From: Treponema sp.
Lineage (GTDB): Bacteria > Spirochaetota > Spirochaetia > Treponematales > Breznakiellaceae
Direction of reading: 5' to 3'
DNA length: 64,000 nt
Assembly (NCBI GenBank): GCA_009784935.1
Contig: WQXI01000003.1
Span: forward strand, 62,001-126,000
Position numbers and translations under genes: made by a program. Below, one piece after another: positions 52,888-63,466 of the stretch (the stretch's first letter is position 1; each line of letters starts with the position of its first letter). The notes below the pieces were generated by a model that saw only the letters and a list, made by a program, of their open reading frames with translations, made no database searches and was not told where the DNA came from.

Positions 52888-52905
52888 CGAGTCCTGTCCT
52901 TGCTA
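52888..52905 (+). repeat. Right attachment-site repeat (attR)
   Basis: Exact 18-bp copy of the initiator tRNA 3' end (40577-40594). Sequence before it is not tRNA-like, as expected for the right border of an element that inserted at the tRNA 3' end. Chromosomal sequence resumes to the right. Confidence 0.85.
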
Positions 52906-52920
52906 AAAACTCTTTAATTA

Positions 52921-53847
52921 TTAATTGCAAACTCTGTTTCGGCCTTTTTTCTTGGCGTCATAAAGCGCCATATCCGCACGCGAGATAAACTCATCCATTG
53001 CCCCGGAATACCTTCGTTCTGTATTAGAAGCCTGCTGTTCGCTGTCATGCATCTTTGTGTTAGCGCCGATACTAACAGTTATTTTAGTCATCAAACCATC
53101 GGTTCCGGGAATTTCCGCTTCTTCGACTGCTGCGCGCATATGTTCTGCTACTTCAAGCGCTCCTTTTAAATCGGTATTTGATAAAAGCACAATAAACTCT
53201 TCGCCGCCCCATCGCGCGACAAAATCGCCGGGACGCCTGAGCACGTGAGTAAATATTTTTGCGATTGCGCGCAGTGCAGCATCTCCCTGCTGATGTCCGT
53301 AAGTATCGTTATATAATTTAAAATGATCGATATCCAATATTAAAACACTTATTGGCGTCTTTTCTCTGTTCGCTTTGTTCCATTCTTCGTTTATGCGGGC
53401 TTCAAAACTGCGGCGGTTAGGAAGATTTGTAAGCTGATCGCTCATACTAAGCTGTTCGATCATTCTAAGCTGATTGATAATCTGAATATGATGAAGAACC
53501 CTAAGTTTAACAATTGTATCATTAAAAGGTTTGCGTAAATAATCTACTGCTCCGCATGCAAGTCCTTTAATTTCATCGCCGCTTTCGGTATTACCGGTAA
53601 TAAAAATGACAGGTATAGCTTTTGTTTTATCCGATTCTTTTAGTTTTTCAAAAACTTCAAAGCCGTTCATATCCGGCATGACAATATCCATGATAATGAG
53701 ATCCGGCAGATATTCATCGGCTTTTTCGAGCGCGGATGCTCCGTCCTTTACAGCATGAATTTTATATTCACTGCTTAATATATGAGTCAATTCCATCAAA
53801 TTTGATGTATCATCATCAACAATTAAAATACTGTTCTTTTTATCCAT
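52921..53847 (-). CDS. Receiver-GGDEF protein (PleD-like diguanylate cyclase)
   Basis: Protein of 308 residues that makes cyclic-di-GMP when phosphorylated. Receiver at about 5-120 (VDDD, phospho-acceptor in [13 protein letters not shown] about 53, Lys in LRKPFND). GGDEF domain at about 140-305, with the active-site form [11 protein letters not shown] (about 213-223) and the [10 protein letters not shown] metal region. The I-site RxxD is not obvious. Its ATG overlaps the hybrid kinase stop region by 8 bp, so the kinase is almost surely its partner. Confidence 0.93.
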   Translation of the reverse strand: MDKKNSILIVDDDTSNLMELTHILSSEYKIHAVKDGASALEKADEYLPDLIIMDIVMPDMNGFEVFEKLKESDKTKAIPVIFITGNTESGDEIKGLACGAVDYLRKPFNDTIVKLRVLHHIQIINQLRMIEQLSMSDQLTNLPNRRSFEARINEEWNKANREKTPISVLILDIDHFKLYNDTYGHQQGDAALRAIAKIFTHVLRRPGDFVARWGGEEFIVLLSNTDLKGALEVAEHMRAAVEEAEIPGTDGLMTKITVSIGANTKMHDSEQQASNTERRYSGAMDEFISRADMALYDAKKKGRNRVCN

Positions 53848-56800
53848 TGTTATCGCCCTTATATTTTTCTATTAATTTAACGCAGGAACTCTCTGCGGAT
53901 TTAAAATCAAAATCTTCTATCTGATTAATAAATTCGCCGCTTTCCGGAATCATTTTAAGTTCATCGATAAATGATAAACATTCCGGATCGCTTTCTTTTA
54001 ATAACGGATGCAGCTTTTGCAAAAGTTTAAGTGCAGAATTAACATCCAAAGGAGAAGCAATCTCTTCCAAATCAGAAACATCCTGTTCATCCGTTATAGA
54101 AGCAAACTCCGATAATACTGTGTCCAGTTCGTCTTTTAATCTTTCTATCTGTTCAGGTATTGTATTATTTTTTCCGTCTTTTAAGCTGCTCTCGATATTT
54201 TCTGCTGCTTTCTGCAAAAGTGGTTTTTTAAGCTGGGCAGCGTTACTTTTTAATGTATGCGCAAGTCTATGCGCTAATTTAAAATCTCCTGAGTTTATTG
54301 CGTCTGATATTTCCTTATCTTTTTCCTTGTTATTTTTAATAAAATTATTTATTAGCCTTATCTGCAAATCTCTGTCATCCTGACTGCGCTGCGCTGTATC
54401 TTCTTTTTGCCATGATACAGGTTTTAAATATTTTAAGAGACACCGCCATAGTTCCTGCGATGTAAAGGGTTTTCCTATACAATCGTTCATACCTATAGAA
54501 GAATAAATTTCCGAATTATTTGTCATTACGTTTGCTGTCATTGCGACAACAGGAATACCAAAATCAAGTTCGTGTAATTTTCCTGCCGCTTCTATACCAT
54601 CCATAACAGGCATATGAATATCCATCAGAATTAAATCGAAAGGTTTTTTACCGTCACGAATGCGGTTTTGAATAATCTCAATACATACTTTTCCGTTTTG
54701 AGCTACTACAGTATCCAACCCAACTCTTGCTAAATGCTCGCATATTACCTGCTGATTCATAGAATTGTCTTCGCAAAGAAGCACAACTCCCATAAAAGTC
54801 GGTTTTTCCAGTTCGACAAACATTGAACGCTTTTTTATATTGCTTTCGTCATCTGCATCAGTTGCATTAAATGTAAGTTCAAAACTGAATTTACTGCCTA
54901 TGCCGGGCGTACTTTCCAGACTAAGTGTGCCGCCCATCATTTCTATAATATTTTTTGTTATCGGAAGCCCAAGCCCCGAGCCGCCGTATTTTCGCGTTGT
55001 ACCTGTTTCTGCCTGCGTAAACTGCTCAAAAATCTTATCCTGCTGATCTTTAGGAATACCAATACCGCTGTCTTTTATTTCGAAGCACATTGTTACGCTG
55101 TCAGATTTAGTTTCTTTTATAAACGCTTTCATTTTGATAATACCCGAGTTGGTAAATTTAATTGCATTTGTCAAAAGATTTACAAACACCTGACGAAGCC
55201 TTGTAGGATCGCCGTATATTGTCTTACCGACAGAAGGTTCGGCATAAAAATGCACAGTAAGATCTTTTTCGATAGCCTTTGGCATAATGACTGTCTGACA
55301 ATGCGCAAACATATCATGAAGATCAAAAGGAATGTTTTCCAGTTCCATCTTTCCTGATTCAATTTTAGAAATATCAAGAATGTCATTAATTATTTGCAAA
55401 AGCCATTCAGAATTGCTCAAAATGTATCTTAAATATTCTTTTATTTTTGACGGATTATCATTATCAAGAGCGAGTTCGGAAAAACCAATAATACTGTTCA
55501 TAGGCGTACGAATCTCGTGACTCATATTCGCCAAAAACGCGGACTTGGCTTTATTGGATAGTTCTGCATCTTCGCGCGCCTTATCAATTTCTGCAAGATA
55601 TTTTTTATATTCCCGCAGGTCTCTTGTATATCCTATAACAACATCAACGCCGCTGTATTTGGCGCGCACAAGCGTAATTTCGGCAGGTAATGGAGTATCA
55701 TCATAAGGCATTTTATGCATCCATTCAAAATTACAATAACCCGTCTTAAACGCCTGATTAACAAGCACTACGGCTTTTTTATCAGACCGGTGTCCGTCAG
55801 GCTGAAACTCCGGAGAGCAGCATTCAAGAAACTTATTAATGTATTCCTGTTTATTTTTAAATCCATAAAGCCTCAAAGCCGCTTCGTTACAGTCAATTGT
55901 TTGAAGGTCCTTATTCCAAATCTGAGTACACAAAGGAGACGTATCGAGCATAAGCGTTATCCGCTCATTCGCTTCATTAATTCTATGCATTACATTGCCG
56001 GAAATAAACCTTGCCAAAAAAACACAGACAACGAGGACAGACAGCGTTATCAAAATTCCTATCAGAATAAAAACCAGTATTTTTCTAGATTCTTCCGCAG
56101 TATAATACCCTACAAATAACATTCCGACAATTTCTTCGCCTTCACCGTATAACGGAGAATAATTAACGAGGGTATCCCTTCCAAAAAGATTAATTCTTCC
56201 GTTAAATGAATCTCCTGCCAGCACTCTTTTGCTGATATCTTCTGCCGCTTTTGTTCCTAAAGGATATGTTCCGTCCTCATTAATAACAGTAGAAGAAACA
56301 CGTTCATCATCCCTAAAAATAGTTATCTCGCATCCTGTAAGCGCTTTAATATTATGAACAAAATCCTGCTTGTCCAGCCTAAATCCCAAAGATACAAAAC
56401 CTGCTATTCTATTGTTTTTGTCGTATACCGGAGCTGCCGCATAAACACCAAGACGAAAACTCACACCCCTTACAATGAATGATTCAATATCTCCTGCCAT
56501 AGCATGCCTGACATGAGGCTGATGTGTAACATTATCTCCGTAGGTATCGGGATCGTTAGATCTTGCCAAAGCAATTCCGTTTGCGTCAAGAAAAGCGCAG
56601 GTGTCAATTCGCGCAAGTATCTGATGGCTGATTGCCGCATTTATCATTTTTTCACGATCATTGCTCAAAATCGCTTCCAGCAGTTCCGGATCGCTGGATA
56701 TTGCCTTTGCTGTAATTCGAGCGCTTTCTTTAAGATTTTCAATTTCGTGCATGGTTACCATTTCTGCAACACTGTTTTTATTATGCATTGCATTGTTAAG

Positions 56801-56911
56801 TTCTATGTTAAAAAGCAGAATAGAAGAAACCAGAACAGCGACACAGCACACAACCGTCAAGGTAATCATGGGTATGAATATTTTTCTTTTTATACCGGTG
56901 TCGTGAATCAT
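53840..56911 (-). CDS. Cache-PAS hybrid histidine kinase with receiver and Hpt
   Basis: Hybrid kinase of 1023 residues. Membrane segment at about 10-35, periplasmic Cache-type sensor (about 40-280, with [20 protein letters not shown]), second membrane segment (about 283-307), PAS-like domain (about 318-440), HisKA ([11 protein letters not shown], His about 462), HATPase ([25 protein letters not shown]), receiver (phospho-acceptor in [13 protein letters not shown] about 762) and Hpt ([11 protein letters not shown], His about 883). The final output is likely the diguanylate cyclase downstream. Similar in plan to the kinase at 36315 but with an added PAS domain. Confidence 0.93.
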   Translation of the reverse strand: MIHDTGIKRKIFIPMITLTVVCCVAVLVSSILLFNIELNNAMHNKNSVAEMVTMHEIENLKESARITAKAISSDPELLEAILSNDREKMINAAISHQILARIDTCAFLDANGIALARSNDPDTYGDNVTHQPHVRHAMAGDIESFIVRGVSFRLGVYAAAPVYDKNNRIAGFVSLGFRLDKQDFVHNIKALTGCEITIFRDDERVSSTVINEDGTYPLGTKAAEDISKRVLAGDSFNGRINLFGRDTLVNYSPLYGEGEEIVGMLFVGYYTAEESRKILVFILIGILITLSVLVVCVFLARFISGNVMHRINEANERITLMLDTSPLCTQIWNKDLQTIDCNEAALRLYGFKNKQEYINKFLECCSPEFQPDGHRSDKKAVVLVNQAFKTGYCNFEWMHKMPYDDTPLPAEITLVRAKYSGVDVVIGYTRDLREYKKYLAEIDKAREDAELSNKAKSAFLANMSHEIRTPMNSIIGFSELALDNDNPSKIKEYLRYILSNSEWLLQIINDILDISKIESGKMELENIPFDLHDMFAHCQTVIMPKAIEKDLTVHFYAEPSVGKTIYGDPTRLRQVFVNLLTNAIKFTNSGIIKMKAFIKETKSDSVTMCFEIKDSGIGIPKDQQDKIFEQFTQAETGTTRKYGGSGLGLPITKNIIEMMGGTLSLESTPGIGSKFSFELTFNATDADDESNIKKRSMFVELEKPTFMGVVLLCEDNSMNQQVICEHLARVGLDTVVAQNGKVCIEIIQNRIRDGKKPFDLILMDIHMPVMDGIEAAGKLHELDFGIPVVAMTANVMTNNSEIYSSIGMNDCIGKPFTSQELWRCLLKYLKPVSWQKEDTAQRSQDDRDLQIRLINNFIKNNKEKDKEISDAINSGDFKLAHRLAHTLKSNAAQLKKPLLQKAAENIESSLKDGKNNTIPEQIERLKDELDTVLSEFASITDEQDVSDLEEIASPLDVNSALKLLQKLHPLLKESDPECLSFIDELKMIPESGEFINQIEDFDFKSAESSCVKLIEKYKGDNNG

Positions 56912-57042
56912 ATAAGTAACTTGTAAATTATATCATTAAATATCAAAAAATATAACTATTTTACCATTAAATTTAGCTTGAATTTGTAACTTCATTAATA
57001 TATAATACTTTATCATTTATAGAAATATCAAAGGAGAAAACC

Positions 57043-58776
57043 ATGAAAAAAACAAATCGAATTTTCAATATATTCGTTTTTGCGGCTCTAATAGCAGTAA
57101 TTTTTGCTGGATGTGTAAGCGTCTCTGTAACCATTAGATCTGACGGAAACCTGTCATCTGTGCGCGCAGGCGGAACAATTAACTTTAGAGCATCCGGCAA
57201 AGGTATTATTTGGTCGGTTAGTTCTACACCCGACGGCTCAGGAGCTGTAACGAACGGAACATTTATTACTCCCAACGGGATTCTAACAGTTGCTTCCAAC
57301 GAAACTTCGTTAATCCTCTATGTTAGAGCTATGTCGACCGACAGCGGCGAATATGATGTTAGACAAGTCAGAGTTGTTACTGTAACATCAGTGTCCATAA
57401 CTCCGTTAAACCAATCAGTAGCAATAGGAAGAACCTTTCAATTTAGAGCGCAGGTCACCGGAAACAATAATCCTGACAGCGCTGTAACATGGAGAGTAAG
57501 CTCGGTTGCTTCAGGCTCAGGCGCTGTTACACCGGGAACCAGTATTAATTCCAACGGTGTTCTTTCTGTATCTCAAAATGAATCATTAAGGACTGTCTTT
57601 GTCATAGCTTCTTCTATTGTTGACCCTTCAAGAACAGCGTCTATTCCTGTAAATATAGTTGTTCCGACTGTAACAGAAGTTAGAGTAAGCCCTGCAAACA
57701 GAACTATAAGGGCAGGGGAAACGCTTCAGTTCAGCGCTTTGGTATTAGGAACCCATGAACCTGCAAATACAGTAGTATGGAGCGTAAGCTCGAATACTAC
57801 AGGTACGGGAGCTGTAACACCGGGAACGAGAATCAGTACAAGCGGCGTTCTTTCTGTAGCAAATAATGAATCTGTGCCTGTTCTTTATGTTATAGCGACC
57901 TCTACGGTGGATAACACAAAATTTGGGTTTATCGCTGTTTCTGTTATTGTTCCGACTGTTACAAACGTAACTGTCACTCCGGCGAATCAGACGATACAGG
58001 CGGGGAGCACTTTCCAATTTACCGCTTCTGTTGCGGGAGCCAATAATCCGAATACTGCAGTAACATGGAGTGTAAGCTCAAACGCTGCCGGTTCTGGAGC
58101 AGTTACAGCTGGAACCAGTATAAACTCACAGGGTGTGCTTACAGTTTCGCGTAACGAAACCTCTAGATTACTTTTTGTTTTTGCGACTTCTGTATTTGAT
58201 CCAAGAAGAACAGGAAGTGTTGCAATAAATATAACACCGGCGCCGGCGCAGATTACGCCTGCTCCTAATCCAACACCCGCTCCGGCTCCTGTGCCTGTGC
58301 CTACTCCAACACCTACTCCAACACCTGGTGGACCCGGTGGAGGCGGCGGTGGTCACGGAGGCGGCGGTCAAGGTGGTGGTGGCGGACAAGGCGGCGGCGG
58401 AAACAGACCTCCAAGCCAAAATAATCCGGCACCTGCTCCAACTGTTCCCACAGTGACAAGTGTTACAATTAATCCGTCTACTGTCACAACAGATACTAAC
58501 AGTACAGTTCAATTAAGAGCTTCTGTTACTGGCACAAATAGCCCAAGTTCTTCTGTAACATGGAGAGTAAGTTCGAATGCTGCTGGAACCGGTGCTGTCG
58601 CGACTTCTACTACAATCAGTTCGAATGGTTTACTTAGAGTTGCGCCGAACGAATGGTCGCCAATTCTCTATGTTATTGCAACATCTACAGCAGATCCAAG
58701 CAAAACAGCTACTGCAGTAGTAACAGTGCGCAATGCAAACCCAAATCAAGGCCCTAATCAAGGCGTAGGAAACTAA
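57043..58776 (+). CDS. Lipoprotein of repeated Ig-like domains with Pro/Gly hinge
   Basis: Surface-type lipoprotein of 577 residues; lipobox VIFAGC after the signal, AAGGAG before the ATG. It consists of five Ig-like (Big_2-type) units of about 85-95 residues, each with the pattern VxPxNQxxxxGxTxQFxAxV, AVTWxVSS, GxGAVTxGTxI and SxNGVLxVxxNE. The fourth and fifth are separated by a hinge of about 75 residues first rich in Pro-Thr/Ala (PTPTPTPTPG) and then in Gly with His and Gln. The end is Asn-Pro-Gln rich. It is probably an outer-surface stalk or adhesin. Single-gene unit with its own terminator. Confidence 0.85.
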   Translation: MKKTNRIFNIFVFAALIAVIFAGCVSVSVTIRSDGNLSSVRAGGTINFRASGKGIIWSVSSTPDGSGAVTNGTFITPNGILTVASNETSLILYVRAMSTDSGEYDVRQVRVVTVTSVSITPLNQSVAIGRTFQFRAQVTGNNNPDSAVTWRVSSVASGSGAVTPGTSINSNGVLSVSQNESLRTVFVIASSIVDPSRTASIPVNIVVPTVTEVRVSPANRTIRAGETLQFSALVLGTHEPANTVVWSVSSNTTGTGAVTPGTRISTSGVLSVANNESVPVLYVIATSTVDNTKFGFIAVSVIVPTVTNVTVTPANQTIQAGSTFQFTASVAGANNPNTAVTWSVSSNAAGSGAVTAGTSINSQGVLTVSRNETSRLLFVFATSVFDPRRTGSVAINITPAPAQITPAPNPTPAPAPVPVPTPTPTPTPGGPGGGGGGHGGGGQGGGGGQGGGGNRPPSQNNPAPAPTVPTVTSVTINPSTVTTDTNSTVQLRASVTGTNSPSSSVTWRVSSNAAGTGAVATSTTISSNGLLRVAPNEWSPILYVIATSTADPSKTATAVVTVRNANPNQGPNQGVGN

Positions 58777-58798
58777 GGTTTATATTTAACGATTTATG

Positions 58799-58832
58799 AA
58801 GCCTGAGGTTTAGCAAATCTCAGGCTTTTTTT
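58799..58832 (+). terminator. Rho-independent terminator after the Ig-repeat gene
   Basis: Perfect 9-bp stem AAGCCTGAG/CTCAGGCTT followed by a run of T. Unrelated in sequence to the lipoprotein-region terminators. Confidence 0.92.
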
Positions 58833-58916
58833 ATGATTGATTTATTTCTATTTGCAAGCCTGTTAGATACTGTTCTATTTTACAATAACCTAATATGTCT
58901 GCGATAAAACTAATTA

Positions 58917-59792
58917 CTAATCTAAATATTCCCTGAAAAAAGACATATATGACCCTCCACCAATTCTCTTTACTTTTTCTACATAATCATTTGCTTTTTG
59001 CAAATTACCAATTTTAAAATAGTGTAAACCAAGTTCAATATTAACATAAATATAATTTTTATCTATTTTCTCTGCTTGTAATAAATATTTAAAAGCCTCT
59101 TGATAATTATTTATTTTTTTATAGTAAATTGCAAGATTGTAATGTGAATAAACGCTATTTGGATAATTGTTATATAAATTTTCCAAAAGTAGTTTTACAT
59201 CTTGTAATAATTCATAATTAATATCTACCAGCATCATTGTATAATTAGATTGAAATAAATTAAGAAATGCTTTTCTGCCCATTTTTCTGTTTCCAAACAT
59301 AATCCATTTATTATTTATTTTTTTTGACAGCTCTATTAAAGAATTAAACGAATCAATAGCCAATAAATATTCATCCATATGAATTAGAAATCTGATTCTA
59401 TCAAAATGGAAATCAAGTCGATTTGGATAAAGAGATAACCCTCTATCTATATACTCAATCGCTTTTAACATGTCTTCTTTATTATTTTCTACAGTATAAT
59501 ATATTGTTCCTGTAATTTCTTTTGCTTCTTCTTCAGAATGAAGAATTGTCCTTATACTTTTTACATGGTAATACATTGAAAAATGATAATAAACATCCAG
59601 ATTATTCGGCTCTCTAATTTCCCATGCTTTTAAATATTCATACATTTCATCATTGTTTTCGAATCTCAGCCAAAAAAACAAATCTCTATCATCTCTAATT
59701 CCGACGCCGGATGAACGCTCACAGCAAATAACAGTGAATAAAAAACAAATTAATAATAATACATAAAAATTAATTTTCTTTTGTGCGCCCAC
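58917..59792 (-). CDS. TPR lipoprotein
   Basis: Lipoprotein of 291 residues starting at GTG, with AGGAGA about 9 bases upstream. The signal ends in TVICC. Several TPR helix pairs are seen (AIEYIDRGLSLYPNRLDF, VYSHYNLAIYYKKINNYQEA, YVNIELGLHYFKIGNLQKA). Likely a periplasmic or outer-membrane-anchored scaffold. It is last of a leftward group with the two genes upstream (27-bp gap), all small and envelope-directed. Confidence 0.75.
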   Translation of the reverse strand: MGAQKKINFYVLLLICFLFTVICCERSSGVGIRDDRDLFFWLRFENNDEMYEYLKAWEIREPNNLDVYYHFSMYYHVKSIRTILHSEEEAKEITGTIYYTVENNKEDMLKAIEYIDRGLSLYPNRLDFHFDRIRFLIHMDEYLLAIDSFNSLIELSKKINNKWIMFGNRKMGRKAFLNLFQSNYTMMLVDINYELLQDVKLLLENLYNNYPNSVYSHYNLAIYYKKINNYQEAFKYLLQAEKIDKNYIYVNIELGLHYFKIGNLQKANDYVEKVKRIGGGSYMSFFREYLD

Positions 59793-59819
59793 AGTAAATA
59801 TTCTCCTAATTTTGACATA

Positions 59820-60158
59820 TTATTCAAATAATCTCTTAAAAGCTGCTTTGCGTTCTTCCTTATGCGGATCCATTATATTATTTACATAATTATTAACGTA
59901 TTTTTTAATTATTTTATTCCTTTCTCTATTTATTCTCTTTACTCTTTTTACAATAATATTAGTTTTCTTCCATCCGATTTTTTTTGCTTTTTTGCAGACA
60001 ATCCTTGCAGAAATTATTTTATCTTTTATTGTAACAAATATTAATCCAAAAAAGGAAAATATCATACTTCCAAAAGAGAATACAATTAATAAATAATACG
60101 AAACTATAAAAATGACAAATATTATAGAAATTAAACCAAATAAATGAAATCCCTGCAA
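59820..60158 (-). CDS. Hypothetical small membrane protein
   Basis: Protein of 112 residues with two N-terminal membrane helices (about 5-28 and 32-48) and a very basic cytoplasmic tail (KKAKKIGWKKTNIIVKRVKR). It starts at TTG directly after the TAA of the gene upstream, with AGGAG inside that gene end, so translation is coupled. The tail end (PHKEERKAAFKRLFE) is helical. No family recognised. Confidence 0.62.
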   Translation of the reverse strand: MQGFHLFGLISIIFVIFIVSYYLLIVFSFGSMIFSFFGLIFVTIKDKIISARIVCKKAKKIGWKKTNIIVKRVKRINRERNKIIKKYVNNYVNNIMDPHKEERKAAFKRLFE

Positions 60159-60620
60159 TTATTTTTCTCCTAGCCGGCTTAATGCATTTTCCGCTTCATA
60201 AAGCACATCTGTATTTTTCTCATGCAATAATAATTCCCGGAGAGCGTTCCCTGCTTCTGTAGTATTTAATGTTCCCAGTATTCTTACTGCTTCTATCCTT
60301 ACATCAGGAAATTCATATTGATTTCTGTATCTTATTCTTTGCGGAGGATTCTCGGATCCTTCAAATACTAAATATTCCAAAGTTTCCTGTATTCTAAAAT
60401 AAAAATCATCTGTTGGATCAGTAAAAATTATTGCCTCTCTTATATATTCAATAGACAACATTTTTTGTACTCTGGTGGGCGCTCTTGCTGTTTCCGTAAT
60501 AATAAGAAATATCAAAACTTCGCCAGAATAATATGCTTCTGTATTTGACTGTGCGGCAATTGTTTGCATGGAAATAATAATAACCAATATAAAACAGCAA
60601 AAACGAATTATTTTTGACAA
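60159..60620 (-). CDS. Secreted HEAT-repeat-like protein
   Basis: Protein of 153 residues starting at TTG, with AGGAG about 8 bases upstream. Signal peptide of about 23 residues ends in TIAAQ. The rest looks like HEAT/armadillo-type helix pairs (FPDVRIEAVRILGTLNTTEA, then ALRELLLHEKNTDVLYEAEN). HEAT repeats bind proteins; nothing points to an enzyme. First gene of the three-gene leftward group. Confidence 0.7.
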   Translation of the reverse strand: MSKIIRFCCFILVIIISMQTIAAQSNTEAYYSGEVLIFLIITETARAPTRVQKMLSIEYIREAIIFTDPTDDFYFRIQETLEYLVFEGSENPPQRIRYRNQYEFPDVRIEAVRILGTLNTTEAGNALRELLLHEKNTDVLYEAENALSRLGEK

Positions 60621-60668
60621 ATTAATACTCCTATAAATTCAAACAACTGCCTATTTTCGTCTTCCCTA

Positions 60669-61088
60669 TTAAACGCAATTGTTATCATCGCTAAACAGCT
60701 CCGGTATCTCGTTCTGCAGAAAGTCTCTAATTAATTTTGTATGGGCTAAAACAAGGCGCATATCTTCATCTGATAAACTAAGTCCAAGATCATAACGCGG
60801 CTGCACGGAGAATTGATTTATTATTGAACATTGTGTTGAAATACTTAAAAATGAGGGTCTATATTTTTCCGCTATTTTGCATAACTCCGGCAAATCATGG
60901 ATATATGGCGGCTCTTCACCTAGAATAACAATAGCACCCTTCAAGTATTTTTCTACTGCCTGTTGACAATGAAAAGAAATAACAGATGTCGGTAAGGGAG
61001 ACATAGTATCAGCCAAATGTTCTGCAACAGATAAATCACACTCAGCAAGCAGTCTCCATTCCTTTGGTGTATTTATCTGTTTAGCCAT
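60669..61088 (-). CDS. HEPN-domain toxin-like protein of a HEPN/MNT pair
   Basis: Protein of 139 residues from the ATG at 61088 (AAGGGA about 9 bases upstream). It is an all-helical HEPN domain: AECDLSVAEHLADTM, then ISFHCQQAVEKYLKGAIV and HDLPELCKIAEKY, and RYDLG later. HEPN proteins of such pairs are RNases or are held inactive by the nucleotidyltransferase. It overlaps the MNT gene by 8 bp. The canonical RxxxxH RNase motif is not obvious, so activity is uncertain. Confidence 0.83.
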   Translation of the reverse strand: MAKQINTPKEWRLLAECDLSVAEHLADTMSPLPTSVISFHCQQAVEKYLKGAIVILGEEPPYIHDLPELCKIAEKYRPSFLSISTQCSIINQFSVQPRYDLGLSLSDEDMRLVLAHTKLIRDFLQNEIPELFSDDNNCV

Positions 61089-61404
61089 AAATGCGTATCC
61101 CTTCACGATTTACTTTACGTTCTAGAGTAAAGTCATCAAGACGAGCCAAAAAATCCTTTTTCTTTTTAGCAACAATGTCAACAGGCATAGTTTTTTTTCG
61201 ATCAATCGCAAAACGAATCTGTAACCCTGCGTCTATATCACGCATTTGAACATCGTCTTTTAATACAACATAAAAATCTAAATCAGAATCCTTGTGAGGC
61301 GTACCGTACGCATGCGAACCAAAGAGAAAAATTTGCTCTACAGGAATGGCGTTAATAATTAGGTTTTTAAGCTTGTCTACTTCAGCTTTGACATCAGAAT
61401 TCAT
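61081..61404 (-). CDS. MNT-type nucleotidyltransferase of a HEPN/MNT pair
   Basis: Protein of 107 residues with the minimal nucleotidyltransferase signature IFLFGSHAYGTPHKDSDLDF (Gly-Ser, then the Asp pair) and a third acidic residue in MPVDIV. In known HEPN/MNT systems this enzyme adds AMP to the HEPN toxin and so inactivates it. No ribosome site precedes the ATG. On the minus strand a TATAAT box ends 6 bases before it, with TTGATT 17 bp further up, so the mRNA is probably leaderless. Confidence 0.87.
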   Translation of the reverse strand: MNSDVKAEVDKLKNLIINAIPVEQIFLFGSHAYGTPHKDSDLDFYVVLKDDVQMRDIDAGLQIRFAIDRKKTMPVDIVAKKKKDFLARLDDFTLERKVNREGIRIYG

Positions 61405-61458
61405 AAATAAATTATAGTCTATATTTTAGGGAAAATCAACCAAATAAAAACTCTCAAA

Positions 61459-61821
61459 CTAACTAACTTCTAAAAGCATATCGCTGGCTGCGATAGCGTC
61501 ACATCCTGTTTTTAAAATATTACAGGCGACTTTATCGCCAAAACCCAGCCTCTTTGTTATGACTATTTTAGAAAGCTCTCTAATAATTTTTTTAACCTTT
61601 TTTTCGGGCACTTCCCTGTCTGTCATGACAGGTAAAACAGGTATATCCGGAAACACTGTTCTCACCATTGTTTTAAGCGACTTTATAGGAGCGTTCATTT
61701 CGGCAGCGGCAAACATAGCTCCTTTAATGCACTTATTCCCGGAAAATTGATATTCTCCGTTTTCGATATCGACAGTTATACGGCAGCAAATAGGGCATGT
61801 GACGCAGGTTATTTGTTTCAC
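61459..61821 (-). CDS. DUF1667 protein (Cys-rich)
   Basis: Protein of 120 residues starting at GTG with AAGGAG 5 bases upstream. The pattern CVTCPICCRITVD, then GNKCIKGAMFAAAE and VLPVMTDREVPEKKVKKII matches DUF1667. In other bacteria this family is usually encoded with FAD-dependent glycerol-3-phosphate or related dehydrogenases, and its cysteines may hold a metal centre. No dehydrogenase gene is near here, so it is out of its usual setting. Confidence 0.83.
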   Translation of the reverse strand: MKQITCVTCPICCRITVDIENGEYQFSGNKCIKGAMFAAAEMNAPIKSLKTMVRTVFPDIPVLPVMTDREVPEKKVKKIIRELSKIVITKRLGFGDKVACNILKTGCDAIAASDMLLEVS

Positions 61822-61896
61822 TTTAACTCCTTAGGTATTTTGCATACATATAATATAAGAAAATTTACCTAAGGTTTGCAAAAAATCTACAAAATT

Positions 61897-63393
61897 TTAT
61901 CTGCCCCAGAGTTTATTTTTATCTGTTCCTGCAGCTATGAGCACATCGTTTGTCTCCTGCTCAGACAATGCGTCAATATTACCATGGGTTTTAAACTCGC
62001 TGATTCCCTTTAATACAGCGTCAAAGCGTTGTTTGGTAATCTTGTTTTTTACAGCAAAAAACAGACATACGAACAACAGTAAAAGCGGAATAAGAACAAA
62101 CATCCATTTGATCCCCATCACAAAATTACTTTGCGCATATGCCGCCGGGTCAAAATTATCACCACCGACTTCTTTTAGAATCGTATATTCGTTATGATCA
62201 AAACCCATAAGCTGAAGCCCAAGCCCCATTAAAAGAACTGCAACACCGCTTGCAAACTTACGCAAAAAAGTTGTCATTCCGGAATAAATTCCTTCCTGCC
62301 GCTTACCCGAACGAATTTCATCTATATCATAAATATCCGCAAGCATTGACCATGTCGAAAGATTGCCCGCAGACGAACCTACCGCAATAAAAGCCGCCAA
62401 TATACACAGAACAAAAAGAGGTGTGCCATGACCCAGCCAGATAAACACAAGCGAAGAAAGCATCCATACAGGAATGCCTATATACAGAGGAAAAGCCTTG
62501 CCTTTTTTTTCGGCAAGTTTGCCTTGCAATGCCATAAGCAGCATGGAACAGATCAAAAGAGTTCCAACAATTATTTCATAATTTTTATACTGTAAAACTA
62601 CTATTTCAATATAAAAAATAAATAATGCAAGAACAAGGTCTACCGCAATCTGAAAAGAAAGAAAAATACCAAGAAAATTTTTATACGCTTTATTTGAAAA
62701 AACCGAAAACCAGCTTTTTAAAGGAATCTTTTCTGGTTTAGGCAGATCTTTTTTTTCCCAAGTTCCTAAAAAAACCAAAAACCAGCACGCGCCGAAAACC
62801 GCTCCAAAAATAAGCCCCATTACAAGGTAGCCGGGAACCTGCATAGACCCGATATTTTCCGCGCCGAAAGTTTTTATAATAATGCTTGGTATTACAGCGC
62901 AAATTAATGCCGCGCCGCCCGAAAAAATCATTCTTATTGTGGTATAACTTGTCCGTTCATTATAGTCAGAAGTCATATCAGACAGAATAGCGTTATAAGG
63001 AACCATTACTATGCTGAAAACAGTTCCAAAGAACATGTACGACAGTGTGTAATAAACAACTTTTCCCAATTCGCTCTCAATGCCAAACGAATAAAAAAGC
63101 ATAAAGAACGAAAGAAAAACAGGGATTATGCCTATTATAAAATAGATCCTGCGTCTTCCGAATTTAGAACGGGTTATATCGGAGATTCTTCCCATTATAG
63201 AATCTGTAACTGCGTCCCATAATCTTCCTATAAAAATAATTATAGTGGTCGCAAAAACAGGAAGCCCTTCTACAAGAACTAAAAAATTCATAAACAGCAG
63301 GCTAAAAATAAGAAACGCTCCGCCGCCGTAAATGTCACCGCTTGCATAACTAAATTTGCTTACAAGCGAATTTGCTTTTACTTTATTATCCAT
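61897..63393 (-). CDS. GPH-family sugar/cation symporter (MFS)
   Basis: Twelve-helix transporter of 498 residues of the glycoside-pentoside-hexuronide (GPH) family. Signature stretches are GRLWDAVTDSIMGRISD and TRSKFGRRRIYFI in the first half, VPYNAILSDMTSDYNERTSY in the middle, and MLADIYDIDEIRSGKRQEG in the second half. GPH carriers move disaccharides or glycosides with H+ or Na+. No glycosidase gene lies beside it, so the substrate is unknown. It has its own upstream region, after a terminator for the gene to the right. Confidence 0.9.
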   Translation of the reverse strand: MDNKVKANSLVSKFSYASGDIYGGGAFLIFSLLFMNFLVLVEGLPVFATTIIIFIGRLWDAVTDSIMGRISDITRSKFGRRRIYFIIGIIPVFLSFFMLFYSFGIESELGKVVYYTLSYMFFGTVFSIVMVPYNAILSDMTSDYNERTSYTTIRMIFSGGAALICAVIPSIIIKTFGAENIGSMQVPGYLVMGLIFGAVFGACWFLVFLGTWEKKDLPKPEKIPLKSWFSVFSNKAYKNFLGIFLSFQIAVDLVLALFIFYIEIVVLQYKNYEIIVGTLLICSMLLMALQGKLAEKKGKAFPLYIGIPVWMLSSLVFIWLGHGTPLFVLCILAAFIAVGSSAGNLSTWSMLADIYDIDEIRSGKRQEGIYSGMTTFLRKFASGVAVLLMGLGLQLMGFDHNEYTILKEVGGDNFDPAAYAQSNFVMGIKWMFVLIPLLLLFVCLFFAVKNKITKQRFDAVLKGISEFKTHGNIDALSEQETNDVLIAAGTDKNKLWGR

Positions 63394-63433
63394 AATAAAA
63401 TTATGGTACTATGAGTAAACTTTGTCTAGTGTA

Positions 63434-63466
63434 AAAAATGTAACTATAATAATGCAATTATAGTTA
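63434..63466 (-). terminator. Terminator for the outer-membrane protein gene
   Basis: Perfect 10-bp AT-rich stem TAACTATAAT/ATTATAGTTA with a 6-base loop. On the minus strand it is followed by a T run (ATTTTTTA). It begins at the stop codon of the partial gene to the right. Confidence 0.7.

Noticed and set aside
58250-58430. Low-complexity Pro/Gly DNA as a separate repeat element
   Set aside because: It is part of the continuous Ig-repeat coding region and works as a protein hinge.
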